From Toxoplasma gondii ME49 (Eukaryota > Apicomplexa > Conoidasida > Eucoccidiorida > Sarcocystidae), in assembly GCF_000006565.2 (NCBI RefSeq), contig NC_031474.1, positions 2,639,662 to 2,703,661 on the forward strand: 64,000 bases of DNA, given 5' to 3'. Below, piece by piece: positions 48,379 through 59,700 of this stretch (positions are counted from its first letter, which is position 1; the number at the start of each line of letters is the position of its first letter). The notes beneath the pieces are model-generated. The model did no database searches. It saw only the letters and a list, made by a program, of their open reading frames with translations, and was not told the origin of the DNA. The translations under genes were made by a program, and so were the position numbers.

Positions 48379-50735
48379 GGCGAGGGACATGACGGAGAGG
48401 AAGACCAACCGGTTGACAGAATGCAAGTGTGTCTGCGTAGTGCGGAGAGAGGTAAAATGAGAAGAGGAGGGAGGAGGGAACAGAGACACAGTACCTTCCT
48501 GCTTAGACGCTATGCGCGCTTCTCAGTGGCTGCGGAGACAGACGAAAGACGTTTTTCCACTTCGTCTTTTTTTGATTTGCTTTCGCGCCAAGAAGGACTT
48601 ACAACCTCCAGGAACGAGTCAGCTTCTTTCACCACTCCGTTGACAAAGGTTTTCAGCTCGATCTTGGTTATAAACAACGTCTGGACTCCGTTTTTATCGA
48701 ACTCCGTTTCTCAACTTGCAAACAAGGCCCGCGCGAGACACAGACGCACTTTGCCGAAGAGTGTCTGCAGGGGTCCGCCGAAATTCTTCGTCTCTGTCAC
48801 TCGGAGCATTTTCCCGACGCTGACCAAATACATGAGCACACATCTGCAAACACAGGAATAGATCTTTTCACACATTGATAGAAGCATCCCCGTAAACATG
48901 TACTGCAGAGTCATACATGCGTCTGCAGGAATTTTTGATTGGCTCCGCCGAGCGTATACCCGGCGTCGAGGAAAAGAAATCTGCTTGGGCACAAGGTCAA
49001 GTGGCCTCTTTCATGAGATGGAAACGTCGTTTTTCAGAAAGCGAGACTTTCTTTGAAGACGCGCCCTTTATGCAGCGCCTTTTGCTTACACTCTCTTTTT
49101 ACCAGACACAAGAGGGAGAGGCGTGGATGAGCCCAGCTCCTTGGGTCATTCCAACGGGTATCACCTTGTCAGAGCGTTGCTGACCCACTACTCGAATTCG
49201 GATCTGCACGCAAGCGGCCTTTACTCCTGGAACAATCGCAGCCAGATCATTCAGTTCTTGAACGAGTTCTTGAACGGATTCACGAGCTAAATCACTCATG
49301 TACCTCTCCGTGGAACGCGCTGTTGATACGGGAGCGGCTGCTCGCTTCTTTCCAGGGTGTCCATGGCTCTCGTTGAGCATTCGTGTCAAGTGCCTCTCAC
49401 AAAGAAAGCGTCAAAGTCATCTGCGTTTCATCACATCGGAGAGCTTGACTCATCTAGCCACCGTTCCCCACGGCTCCCATTCGGCTACTGTCTCGTGCAA
49501 TGCAGATGTAGATACCGTAGTGATGTGACGAGTAAACCTCTCACAATGCTAATACGACTGGTAGCAGCAATACATGCATTACGCGTAGAATGTAACCCAC
49601 GAGGAATAAGGTGAGCGTCTGAGAACATCGAACTCCATAATTTTCTGCCTTCCTCATTCCATGTATGCATGCACTACGGTTGAACATTTACTTACATATA
49701 TTTATATATATTTGAGTAGATGGTTCTGCACTTTATTTTAGGCAGAGTGAGAAAGCGTGCAGGCGTGTGGATGTTGGACATTGATGTACAAGCGAAATGT
49801 CTCCGGTCCATTTCTGAGGTGAAAACAAACTGACAAGAAGAGTTGGAGTCTTTGTTCTTGTTCTCTTTCTTTCTACTGATTTCTGGCCCCATCCTGCTGC
49901 CCAGAAAAGGACGAGTGTAGCCTTTGTGACTGGAAACGGTGAATCCACGCAAGGCACACCGGACAAGCGGGGTCTGTTCAGCCCCTCCTGGATCGCTCTA
50001 CAGTGTAAAGTGCAAAGTGAACCCAGGAACGACTGAGAAACCCAGAGAGTAGGAAGGTCTAAAGGCGTTCTGAGACCTTTACTAAATGAAAGAAGACACT
50101 GTGACGGCGCGGGACTATGCCGTTACTAACTGGTGACGAAAACACAAGCATGTAATTTCGAGCCAAGTGTCTGTTAACCGACGCATGCGCCACTTTGACA
50201 TGCACCTTGTAGCGTTTCCCCCATACGCACACATTGACAGATACATGTGTACACTGTATGAATATGCGCTTGTACATAAATATTTACGGACATTTTAGCA
50301 GACACAAATCAACGGCCCCAGGCTCATGAACCCAAGTCGGACAAATGTAGACCTACGTATCAATCTCCCTATATACAAATCTATGTCTGTCTCTCTATGT
50401 ATATCGGTAGAGACTGTTCTGAAATCATGTGCCTTTGCAAATTTAAATCGAACACCTAAAAGACATGCATAAATGATCTTCTGGACGGAGGCCACTCTCT
50501 ATTCCTGTCTGGAACTCTGAATGTGAAGGGAGGTTGCATTCTTTCTTCAAGTCCTTCTTCTCCCCTTCTTCTCTTGAGGTTGGAAAGCGAGACTCGCGCA
50601 CAGATGACATCCACAGGCACGATTTCTCCTGCTCGCATGTCTCCCCACTTCTGGAGGAGACTGATCATCACCACTCCTGCTCTTGTGAGGACTCAAGCGT
50701 CTCCTTTCCCCGACGGAGGCCACAACGCAGTTCCC
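48379..50735. other. Tail-to-tail intergenic region
   Basis: Spacer between the stop of the pseudokinase/LRR gene (plus) and the last called exon of the ankyrin gene (minus). Most should be 3' UTR. Minus-strand pieces that look mildly coding are 49299-49099 (66 codons from an ATG, containing SVQELVQELNDLAAIVPG), a frame at about 48900-48696 opening after a good acceptor at 48901, and 50674-50456. I could not connect them into a phase-consistent gene, so none is called. They could be a small minus-strand gene or extra ankyrin-gene exons. Confidence 0.45.
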
Positions 50736-53700
50736 TCAGACAATCGAATAGAAGGCGGCGCAGGGTCTGCAGAGCTTGAGGCCGGCGACGGCCGAGTCGA
50801 CGTCTCCTGCTGGCGGCTGACGTCCGGGCGTCTGACTTCTTCGACCTCTTCGTCGGCCTATATTCGGGGTTTTCGCATTTTGCGGAGACGCCGGAGCAAT
50901 CGGCAGGGCCGCTCGGTGCAGCGTGGGTCGCTGGCGGGTCGCCAGGCGCCGAAGCACGTCGAGGCGTCGCCGCAGGCGGAAGAGCGGAACGTAGGCAAGG
51001 ACTTGTTTTTGTTGAATCCAACTTGCATGCATGCGTGAGCGTTGGTGTTCGAGGCTCTGCAGCCGCGACACCCGATTGCGGCCTTTGTTTGCAGACGGAC
51101 TCGCCAAGAGCGAGAGGCGGGAGCCCTCGTCTCCTCGCTGCATCGCTTTTTCGCTGTCTGCGAACTGCATGCGGGGACTGTCCGAGCGGTGAGGGGCAGT
51201 CGAGAAAAGAGAGGAGTTCGCCGACTCTGGACTGTCGCATGCGCCCTCCGTGAGTAGAGACTCTTGAAGTGTGTCGTCATCCTGCGTTGGGAAGAGAGGC
51301 AGAAAGTCTCGAGAGAGACCGCGCTTTGCCGCAAGCGACTGCGTCTCTACGCGACATTCCATTCCACTGTCAGCGTCTCTCGAGGTCCCCGCGTCCGGCG
51401 CCAGTGGTGCCAAACCGTTCGCGTTAACCCCCTCTGCGTTCTTCTCTCCTTCTTGTCTAAGCGAAGGGAACTGCTCTGTCGTCCCGCTGGCTTGCACCCG
51501 GCGAAAACCTGGAAACAGACTGCGGAGACTCGAGAAGGACTTGTGTCCCCTCTTCCCCCACCGGCGAGCTGTACATACACTTGAGGAATCGCGTTTACAC
51601 GAACCTGCAGGGTCGGCTGTACATACACCTGACTCGGGAGGCTCGGTACGTCCTTGCAGAGCCAATGCCGTATGTCTTCGGAGGGGCGAAGTATTGCTTC
51701 TCCGAGACAGTGTGTATTTCCGCGAGGATTTGGCGAGCTGTCCAAAGAGGCCGGGGGACCGAAGCCAGACATGCGAAGAAGAAGAGGGAGAAGACGTATG
51801 ACTGATCCCTCCCATATCGAGAGCGTCGCCTCGTTTCTGCCCAGGCCAATCCAGAGACGCAACTGCCGCAGGACGAAACTCTACAGACTGAGGCGCACAA
51901 GAGTTTCTCTCTTCTCCCTTCTCTTCTCTTCTTCTGTCGCCGCCTGCCGCACATCTCTCCTCGTCTTTTTCGTCAACGCTCCCCCTCTCTGCATCTCCTG
52001 GTGGCTGAGTGCCTGGAAACGATGAAGTCAAAGACGCCTGTTCGGCCGCAGTCAGGAAGGTTTCTCGGTCTTCAAGGCCGGCAATTTGCCCTCCCGTCTG
52101 ATCGACAAGTTCCAGGTCTTCTGCCTCCTCTCTGACTGCCTGCGATTGCGAGTCCTGCTCCCCTGCTCTTCCTGTGTTCTCTCTGTCCCCTCGAGTCCCT
52201 TCTCGCCCCCATTCTCTCGCCCCCGCGTTGCATGCATCCGAAGACTCCTCAAGACTCGCTGTTTCCAAAACCGTCATAAGCGATTCCCCTGAGCTGTCTC
52301 CGCTGCTCTACAGAGTCAACACAGAAATCCGACAGAAAACAAATGCGCTAAACTTAAAGGGGCGAGCAACTGCCTTTGCTTGCATCTAATTGCAAGGGAA
52401 ATAGCCATTATGACCCTCACACCATATATATATATATATTTATACATTAATATCAATATTGACGTACGTGTAGATGAATGGGTCTCTCTTGGAACAGGAA
52501 CGGCAGTACATGCCTACCGACAGAAATACAAACGCATCCATGCAAAGACACATAAATATCTACACACCATAAATATGCATATATCTAAATTTATTCTCAA
52601 GGACTTGTTCACAGATACATACAAATTCGTGAGAACATGTATACGCCTACATGTGTAAAATGTATTTATCCCTATGTATAGAGATTGATAAATAAATAAA
52701 TAAAAACGTATTGATTTCTTGGTGTTCTACTTACGTCTGGCGGAGTCGGCTCAGGCACCTCGTCGACGAGATCTCCGTGACACATTTCCGGTTTCGACGG
52801 AGTTTGAATATCATTTTCTTCCTTGCATGCAATTTTCTGCAGAGGCTGATACCCGGATCGAAGCTCGCAGATCTGAGGCAAAAATGCAGAAGGCACACTC
52901 CAAAACTTGCAAATGCAAAAAAAACTGGCTCCGAGTTCGCGGCTCTGAAACAGACGCCGAGGAACTAAGACATTTCCTAATGCATGCAACCGATTTCCAC
53001 TCTGTTCCGAGGCGTCTGTACCTGCTCGTTTTGCATCTTGGGTGAGAGACATCTTCTCACCCAAACGAACAAAAAAGTCAAAATTGCTCTCCGTGTTCTC
53101 TACAGTCTCTCCGGCTCCCCCATTGCGTTCCTATAAAATATTGAATTTTTTTCATTTTTCTGTTTTCATTTGCAAGTGCATATACGCATAGACATATGCA
53201 TATATTTATATATATACAAAGATACATTTGCTTATAAATATATATATATATATAAACATATATTATCGTCTGCATGCGTATGAATAGATGCGACGGATTG
53301 TTTTGGGCACGAGAGCCCGAGGCTGGAAAGAGCAGATCTGTGATTGAGCAAAACTCCTTTTCGGTAAACCAGGTGTAATTCACATGTAAGACGTTCATTT
53401 GAAGGTTGTGGAAGTATGTGGTTGCCTCTTAAATCGAGGAAGCGCCAGCTGTGAAGAGATTTCGTTTCAGTTCCTGAATTTCGTCTGCGTCCTTGCTTCT
53501 GTTTGAAAACTTGTCTGCGATCTTCGCGTCTCCTCACCGGAGACGAGGAAGAAGAACGAAGAAGCAACAGAGGCTTTCTGTGTGCCGCTTCCAGGTCGGG
53601 GAGAATTGGGACTGAAGGAGAGTGCTCGAGCGTAACGATGCATGCAGAGCAATAGAAAAATCCGCAGCACCTAAAAAAGAGAGAAGACCATACCAGCTCA

Positions 53701-56700
53701 CTCCACACTTAGGCGCGGGCCGAGAGAGGTCTCTGACTGTACTGGAAGTAGGAGATCTCGTCAGGTCTTGAAAATGGCATTCGAACCATGATCGCAGATG
53801 GTTCACAGAGAATACCGTCTCGTCCGAGCAACGCCCGCCGTTGTTGAGAACAGAGACCATAGCTACACAACGCATGGTGATGAAGGAAAACGCACGAAGT
53901 TATCCGTGACCGGCGACCCAGAACATGTTTGAATTCTTTGAGAGAAATCCGAGCGTTCATTGATCGGTGCATGCGCTGTCGCTGCATGCAGATCCACCTG
54001 GCACTTTTCTCACACATGCGCGTATCCATTTTACCACTGCGGGCTTGATGGTTCTGTCCATCTCTCGACTGCATTGCCTGTTCACCGTCAAATCTAAACG
54101 CATGCGGCCTTGCTTTTCATGCGAACAGGTTCCGATAGTTGCATGCACGCGCATTGTCCGAGTGTCAGGCGGACAGGGCATCGCCTCGAACACAAGTAAC
54201 GAAACCTCCGGAGAGACGAAGAAAGGCTGGAAAGAAGACCTGTTCAGATGAACCGCTCCTTCTACACTATTCTGCTTCTAGTTCAAGAGACATCTACACG
54301 TGGATAGAGACCGGAGCCGCTTCTCACATAATCTTACTCGCAAATGGCGCCCTCTGCGCCAAGGAGGAGATTAACTTCCTCAATGCATGCGCGAGACGGG
54401 GACAGCTCCGTCTGTTGCGTGCTGCATCGAGAAGCCCACTGCTGGGGCGCAGCTCTCTGAAGGCGAAAACCTCCCAAAGCGTCGCCGCTCCCTCCTCCTG
54501 ATTTTCCAGAGCCTCTCTCGAGACTCTGGGGAGAGGCGCGAGGAGAGCAGCCAGACACAGAGGCTGAAGAGGGGGGCGAACGATGCGCTCCGCTGCTCTG
54601 CAAGGTGCAAGGAGTCGTGGAGAATGCGGAGGCAGCGGAGAAACATGCGGCAGCGCGACCCTCGACAGAGTCTGCGAGAGACAGCGTGGAAGACCGGGGG
54701 AGGCTAGAGTCGTTGAGGCGGATAGTGGCGCGGGGCGAGAGAGGAAGGAAAGAGGAGAAGGAGCAGCGGGAGAGAGAGGGAGAGCGGAAGAGCGATGAGA
54801 TAGCTGACCTGAGCTCCTCGCTGGAAACTTCGTCGCCACAGTCGCTGCACGTTAAGAAGCAAGAAGACAAAGTCGAGACCCCCAAAATCGATGCCGCCGA
54901 GGCAGGGAACTGAGGGGAGGAACCCGCACAAAAGAAAAGAGAAGAGAAAGACGAAGAAGAAGAGGGAGACGAAAACTCGCCGTCGAGACCGCGCTGTTCA
55001 CGGTGGACAACAGCGGCGCTCATGTCAGGTACGTCGCAGGCAAGAGAGGAAGAAACTGAGGAGGGGGAGACAGGCGAGGAAGCAGCAAAGAGAGGGTCGT
55101 GGGGAACCAGACCTTCCTCTGGTTGAGAGACCGCCTCTGCAACAGGCAGGAGAGACGAAGAGAAGGATCGAGTCACAGACGGGGATGCATGTAACTTTGC
55201 TTGCATCTCCGAGGGCGTTACCCCCCCAGAACGCAGACCGTCCAGCAGAGGTTCCGAGAGGACTCGCGCTGTCGCCTTCGACAGCGGAGACACGGGCGCG
55301 CCGGAACTCTCTCCTCGACTCAGAGATTGCTTCCACCCAAACGGAGACTGCACGGCCAGAGCGAAGGGAGAGATCGGAGAAGAAGAGGACGAAGCTTCTT
55401 CCAGGGGGAAGAGAGAGAGCGAGGACAGCGCAGCCGCGAAATGGGTGCGTAGGAGAGGAAGAAGAAGGACGTCCTCGGAGCCTGAGAGAAGGGGAGAAGA
55501 ATGGAAAAAGCAGATGCAAACATGTTGGGCTGGAAAGTATCGTGCGACCGGGGTAGAGCACTGAAGAGAAAGCGTATCGATATACTTGCGTATTTGGATG
55601 CAATACGGGGAGGCATGCTCTCGGGTGCATGCGTTTGGATACACAGCGGAAAGGCGCTGATTCATACGAAGAAAATAGAAAGGGAGGATCTCGAAAAAAG
55701 GCAGACTGGGGAACGACCCCTCGACTGAGGAAAGAGGATGAAAGACAACTGACCGATAGAGACAGCCTCTTCAGAGTCGAGATCAAAGCTATTTGGTAGA
55801 AAGGACGTCTGGACGGACCTCTTGCAAGACGAAGAAGAAGACTGCCCAGAAAGAGACAGAGAGAAGATGAGGCAAGAGCAAGGGGGAGAACGAGCAAGAA
55901 GAGGAAGAGGAAGAAAAACACAGGAAGGAGAAGAGCGAGCAGACAGAGCACAAATCAGGAGAGGAAGAGCGAGAAGGACAAATGCATCGATGGACGAAGG
56001 CGAAAAGACGAGAGAACATCAGACAAGGAGAGATGCGAAAGCAACTGAGACTGTGTGTTGAAAACAAAGACCCTTCCGTTCTATATCACGCTTACTGCAG
56101 CTTGTTCTCGCGGCTCTCCTGGCGACTAACGTCAGCATTGCGAGAGCTTCGTCTTGGGTCTCCTGGAAAAGCGCTGGCACCTCGATGAAGGAACTCGCAC
56201 TGAACGCCTTCTCTCCGGAAACCTCCTTTCGACTTCCGCCTTCCTCCGTCTTCTCATTTTCTCCACTCGTGGGCAGGCCCTGGGGTGTACGTACGCCAGA
56301 GGCAGTTCCCCTGGCGTCTCCGCGTCGCCTTCTTGCACCATCTGTTAAGTTGTCTTTTCCTATGAGACGCGCTGCGAGGCTCCAGAGACTTCTTGTCAGC
56401 GAGGTGACAGCAGCGCGACGATCTCTTAGGGGACTCTTTGGACGCAGACCATGTTTTGCGCTTCTCGGTCTTGTGATAAGGTCTCTGTCGAGCGTCAGCT
56501 CTGCCTTAACTCGTCCTTCCCTTTGTGCACTCTGCGTCCTTGAAGCTGACCCGCCAGTGGAAGGCTCTTCTTCTTTGCCCATTGTCTGTCTCCTTCGTCC
56601 GTAATGTTCGCCTCCACCGCAGCGTTCGCGCTCTTCGTCCACTGTCTCTGCTCTTCTCTTCTGTCGGGGCTTGGCTGCTTCCCCAGATCTTCCCCCCCTC

Positions 56701-59700
56701 CGAACGAGGAGAGAGAGAACGAGGCCGGCAGCCAGAACCGCAGGAGGCGGAAGGAAAGCCGATCTCAGCAGGAGAGACAGCGAACGAGCGTCAGCCTTCT
56801 GGACCGCTGTCGCGATAGCTTCCAACCGTGTGAGAAGCAGAATCTGTTCTTCGAGAGCAGAAGAGTCCCCTTCGTCCTCAGCTCCGGGCGCCGCCTCTCT
56901 CTCGCCTCGGCACACCGGGGAGGACAGGCAAGAGAAGCCTCTTTCCGGAGCTTCAACCTCCTCGACAGAAGAGAACGAGACGCGAGAGAAAGCCGACGTC
57001 AGAGAATGATAATACGGAGAAGCGGAGGAAGACGGAGAAGCGGAGGAAGACGGAGAGGAGGAGAAAGGCGAAGAGAAGGGAAGACACAGAATAGCATGTC
57101 CACTGACTGCACACGAGGGACATGAGACGAGAGGCTGATACAGCAGGCGAAGGAGAACCGGATAATGGCCTTCACGGACAGCTGCAACGACGCACTGAAG
57201 AAGAGCGAGGACCTGCAGACACACAGGCGCGATCAGAGGGAAGGCGAAGCAGATAAAGTCTCGAACCACGACACGGATAGAACTGGAGAGGGTCTCCGCC
57301 CGCGAAACAGGAGCAAAAAAACAATCGACAGAGAGGAGCAGGAACACAAGGACAACATTCAGACGAACGCGACGGGGCGGTAAAACGTGAGCAAAGACAG
57401 TCAGAGGCAATAGGGGACAGAGGAGGGGGACATGAGGCTGTCTCTTGCTGATTCCTCTCCCGAGCGAACCGGGAGCCTCCCTTTGGAGGACTAGGACTGC
57501 CTCCGCACAACATCTGTGAGTTCGGGAGTTCCCTGAGAACGAGGCTGCAGATGCGCGTCCTACCGTGGCGAACTGCGAACGGCGTCTCGTCGCTGTGTGT
57601 GCCTTCCCTTGTCCTCTCTGTGCTTCTCCAGGTTCCTCGATCTCCAGCCGTCCTTCACATCGGCAGGAATCCAGGGCGCAGTACAGAAGCATGTCACTCA
57701 GCAGGTGAAAGTCTCCACGCGAGCACGCAGCGAGGAGAGGAAAGACTCCTTCTCTGTTTCTCTGTCGCAGAAGGAGGCGCCGGGGGTCGAGCGAGACTTT
57801 CTCCGACGGACGACCAGAGGGCGGCGGGGACGACGAGGAGATGCTTGCCAACTCGCGGAAGTCCAGAGACATCAGAAAGTGGAGGAGATTTCGGCGAGAA
57901 AGCGAAGGCGAAGGAGTTGCCAAGCCGAGGAGAGAGTCCTGGAGAAAACGCATGCAGAGCGACTCGGCGACAAGGGATCGTCGGCTCACGCCTCGGTGGA
58001 GATCACGCCTCTCTGTTCATCAACCTCTAGGCGCATCACTTTCATGCCTTGGCTTGACTGAGCCAGAACATGAATTGTCCGTGAGGGGGAATCGAAGGGG
58101 GAAGAATTGCGAGAGAGGAGAAGACCGGCACAGTCGAAAAAGAGACAGGAGGGGAGAAGTCGGAGTCGAGACAGGACGACAGAGAGAGGAGAGCAGGAGC
58201 CGATGACGCGGAGAAAGGGAGAACGTCTCATATGCACAGGGAGTGTGGAGACGCGGGGGAACCTGAGAGAGCGATTGTGAGGATGACGCATATTTCTAAA
58301 TTTTATTGACGAAGTGAAAACATGTTGTTGGATAGGCGAGAAGTGGAGAAGGCATGAAGTACGTTCTGCAGAAGCCTACCGCCGGCGAGATGCCTTTCGC
58401 GAGAAGAAGCAGAAGAGAGTCGTGGAGAAGAGGAGTGCGCATCAACAAGGCGCACCGTTTTTCTCCTGAGAAAAGAAAGATATTCACAGCAAAAACATGG
58501 AAAAGACAAAGCTCAAGACAGGTTTGACATTCCCCAAATGAACTACGTGTCTACCCTGCGCTAAGAGGCTGTCTATCCTTCGCTGTCGCGAAACCACGTA
58601 AAGGTCTCTGTATGGAGGAAAGGCGCACTGTCGCGCGCGATTTGCTTCCAGAGAAACCTTGGCAGACTAGACGAATTAGGAAGATTCACCAAGACAAGAC
58701 CCCATCAGCACAGACACAGAGATAAATTGCACATGCTCACGAGACTCGACACACGAAGATGAATCCTTACATGTAGACAGCTAAACTTCTCGAGCGAAGC
58801 CGATCTCGATTCTCAATTGAAAAGAAAGTTCATCACTATCTCTCCTCAACACCAGAGAAGGAAACGAACGCAGAAGGCAAACGCTGCGCGTTTTTAGTCT
58901 CTCTCCATGAACATGAACGGATAGCGAGATATCGCGTGCAGTTCGGATCTCTGCATGCGTTCTTACTCGGCTGAAGGGTGTCGAAAATGAGGATCGCCAG
59001 ATCTTCGTGTCCATGGGCGACGGCGAGCATCAGGAGACTGCATGCATCCTGATCAGCTCGTCTCGCTCGGCTGCGCGCTCTTCTTCGACGTTGTCTCGAT
59101 ATCGCTCCTGTTCTGTCTTCTGGGAGAAGTCCCCACTCTCGTTCTTCCTCTTCGTCGCCATTCAGCCTGTCCAGAGATGCGTCGCGAATGCGCATGACCT
59201 TGTCTGCAGAGGGAAGTATTTCAGAGGAAACAGCGAGTCTCCCAGACTCTTCTGTCTCTTCGACCTTTCCTCTCACGCCAGAAGCGATGCCTGGAGTGTG
59301 GGATCGACGGCCATTCGTTCGCGACGTCGAGGATGAATCTGCGCAAATCTCCGCTCCTCCGTTAGACCGACCCTTTTCCGTCCCTCTGCTGTGATTCCGG
59401 AAACTCTGCGAGCACGCGACGTTTTCGTTTCCTCTCTCTGTCTCGCTGCCGTCTGCCAAAAGCCTCGCAGCTTCCCCCCCAGTTCCGAAAGACAACGGGG
59501 CTGCGACAGCGAGCGAGCCGCCTTCCTGGAGCTCCGTTTGTCGGCCTTGACTGTCCCACTGCTGCTTTCTCTCTGCCCTCTGTTCCGCCGAGGTCTGCTT
59601 CTTCCTCGGGATCTCCAGATTCCTCCCCTCAGCGTTCAGAGGGTCGGCGGGGAGCGCGTCTTCGTTCGTGCAGCCGGAGCTGTCGCGTCGCCAGAGAGGC

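Noticed and set aside
50456..50674. P-type ATPase-like string WGDMRAGEIVPVDV on the minus strand
   Set aside because: Short resemblance to the actuator-domain region only; no phosphorylation motif or membrane segments anywhere near, and no phase-consistent partners.
53730..53875. Alternative frame RPAPKCG spliced at GGA|GTGAGC
   Set aside because: It enters the next exon in a frame without the Cys cluster and does not connect in phase with the upstream exon ending at 54338; kept only as an alternative.
55025..55951. Second minus-strand frame overlapping the ankyrin exon 54338-55481
   Set aside because: Shadow frame of a Ser/Leu-rich exon; the chosen frame has matching phases at both ends.
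57991..58040. Minus-strand peptide MKVMRLEVDEQRGVISTEA as an extra exon
   Set aside because: It would need a 49-nt intron to rejoin the ankyrin frame and the phases do not match; it ends in a stop.
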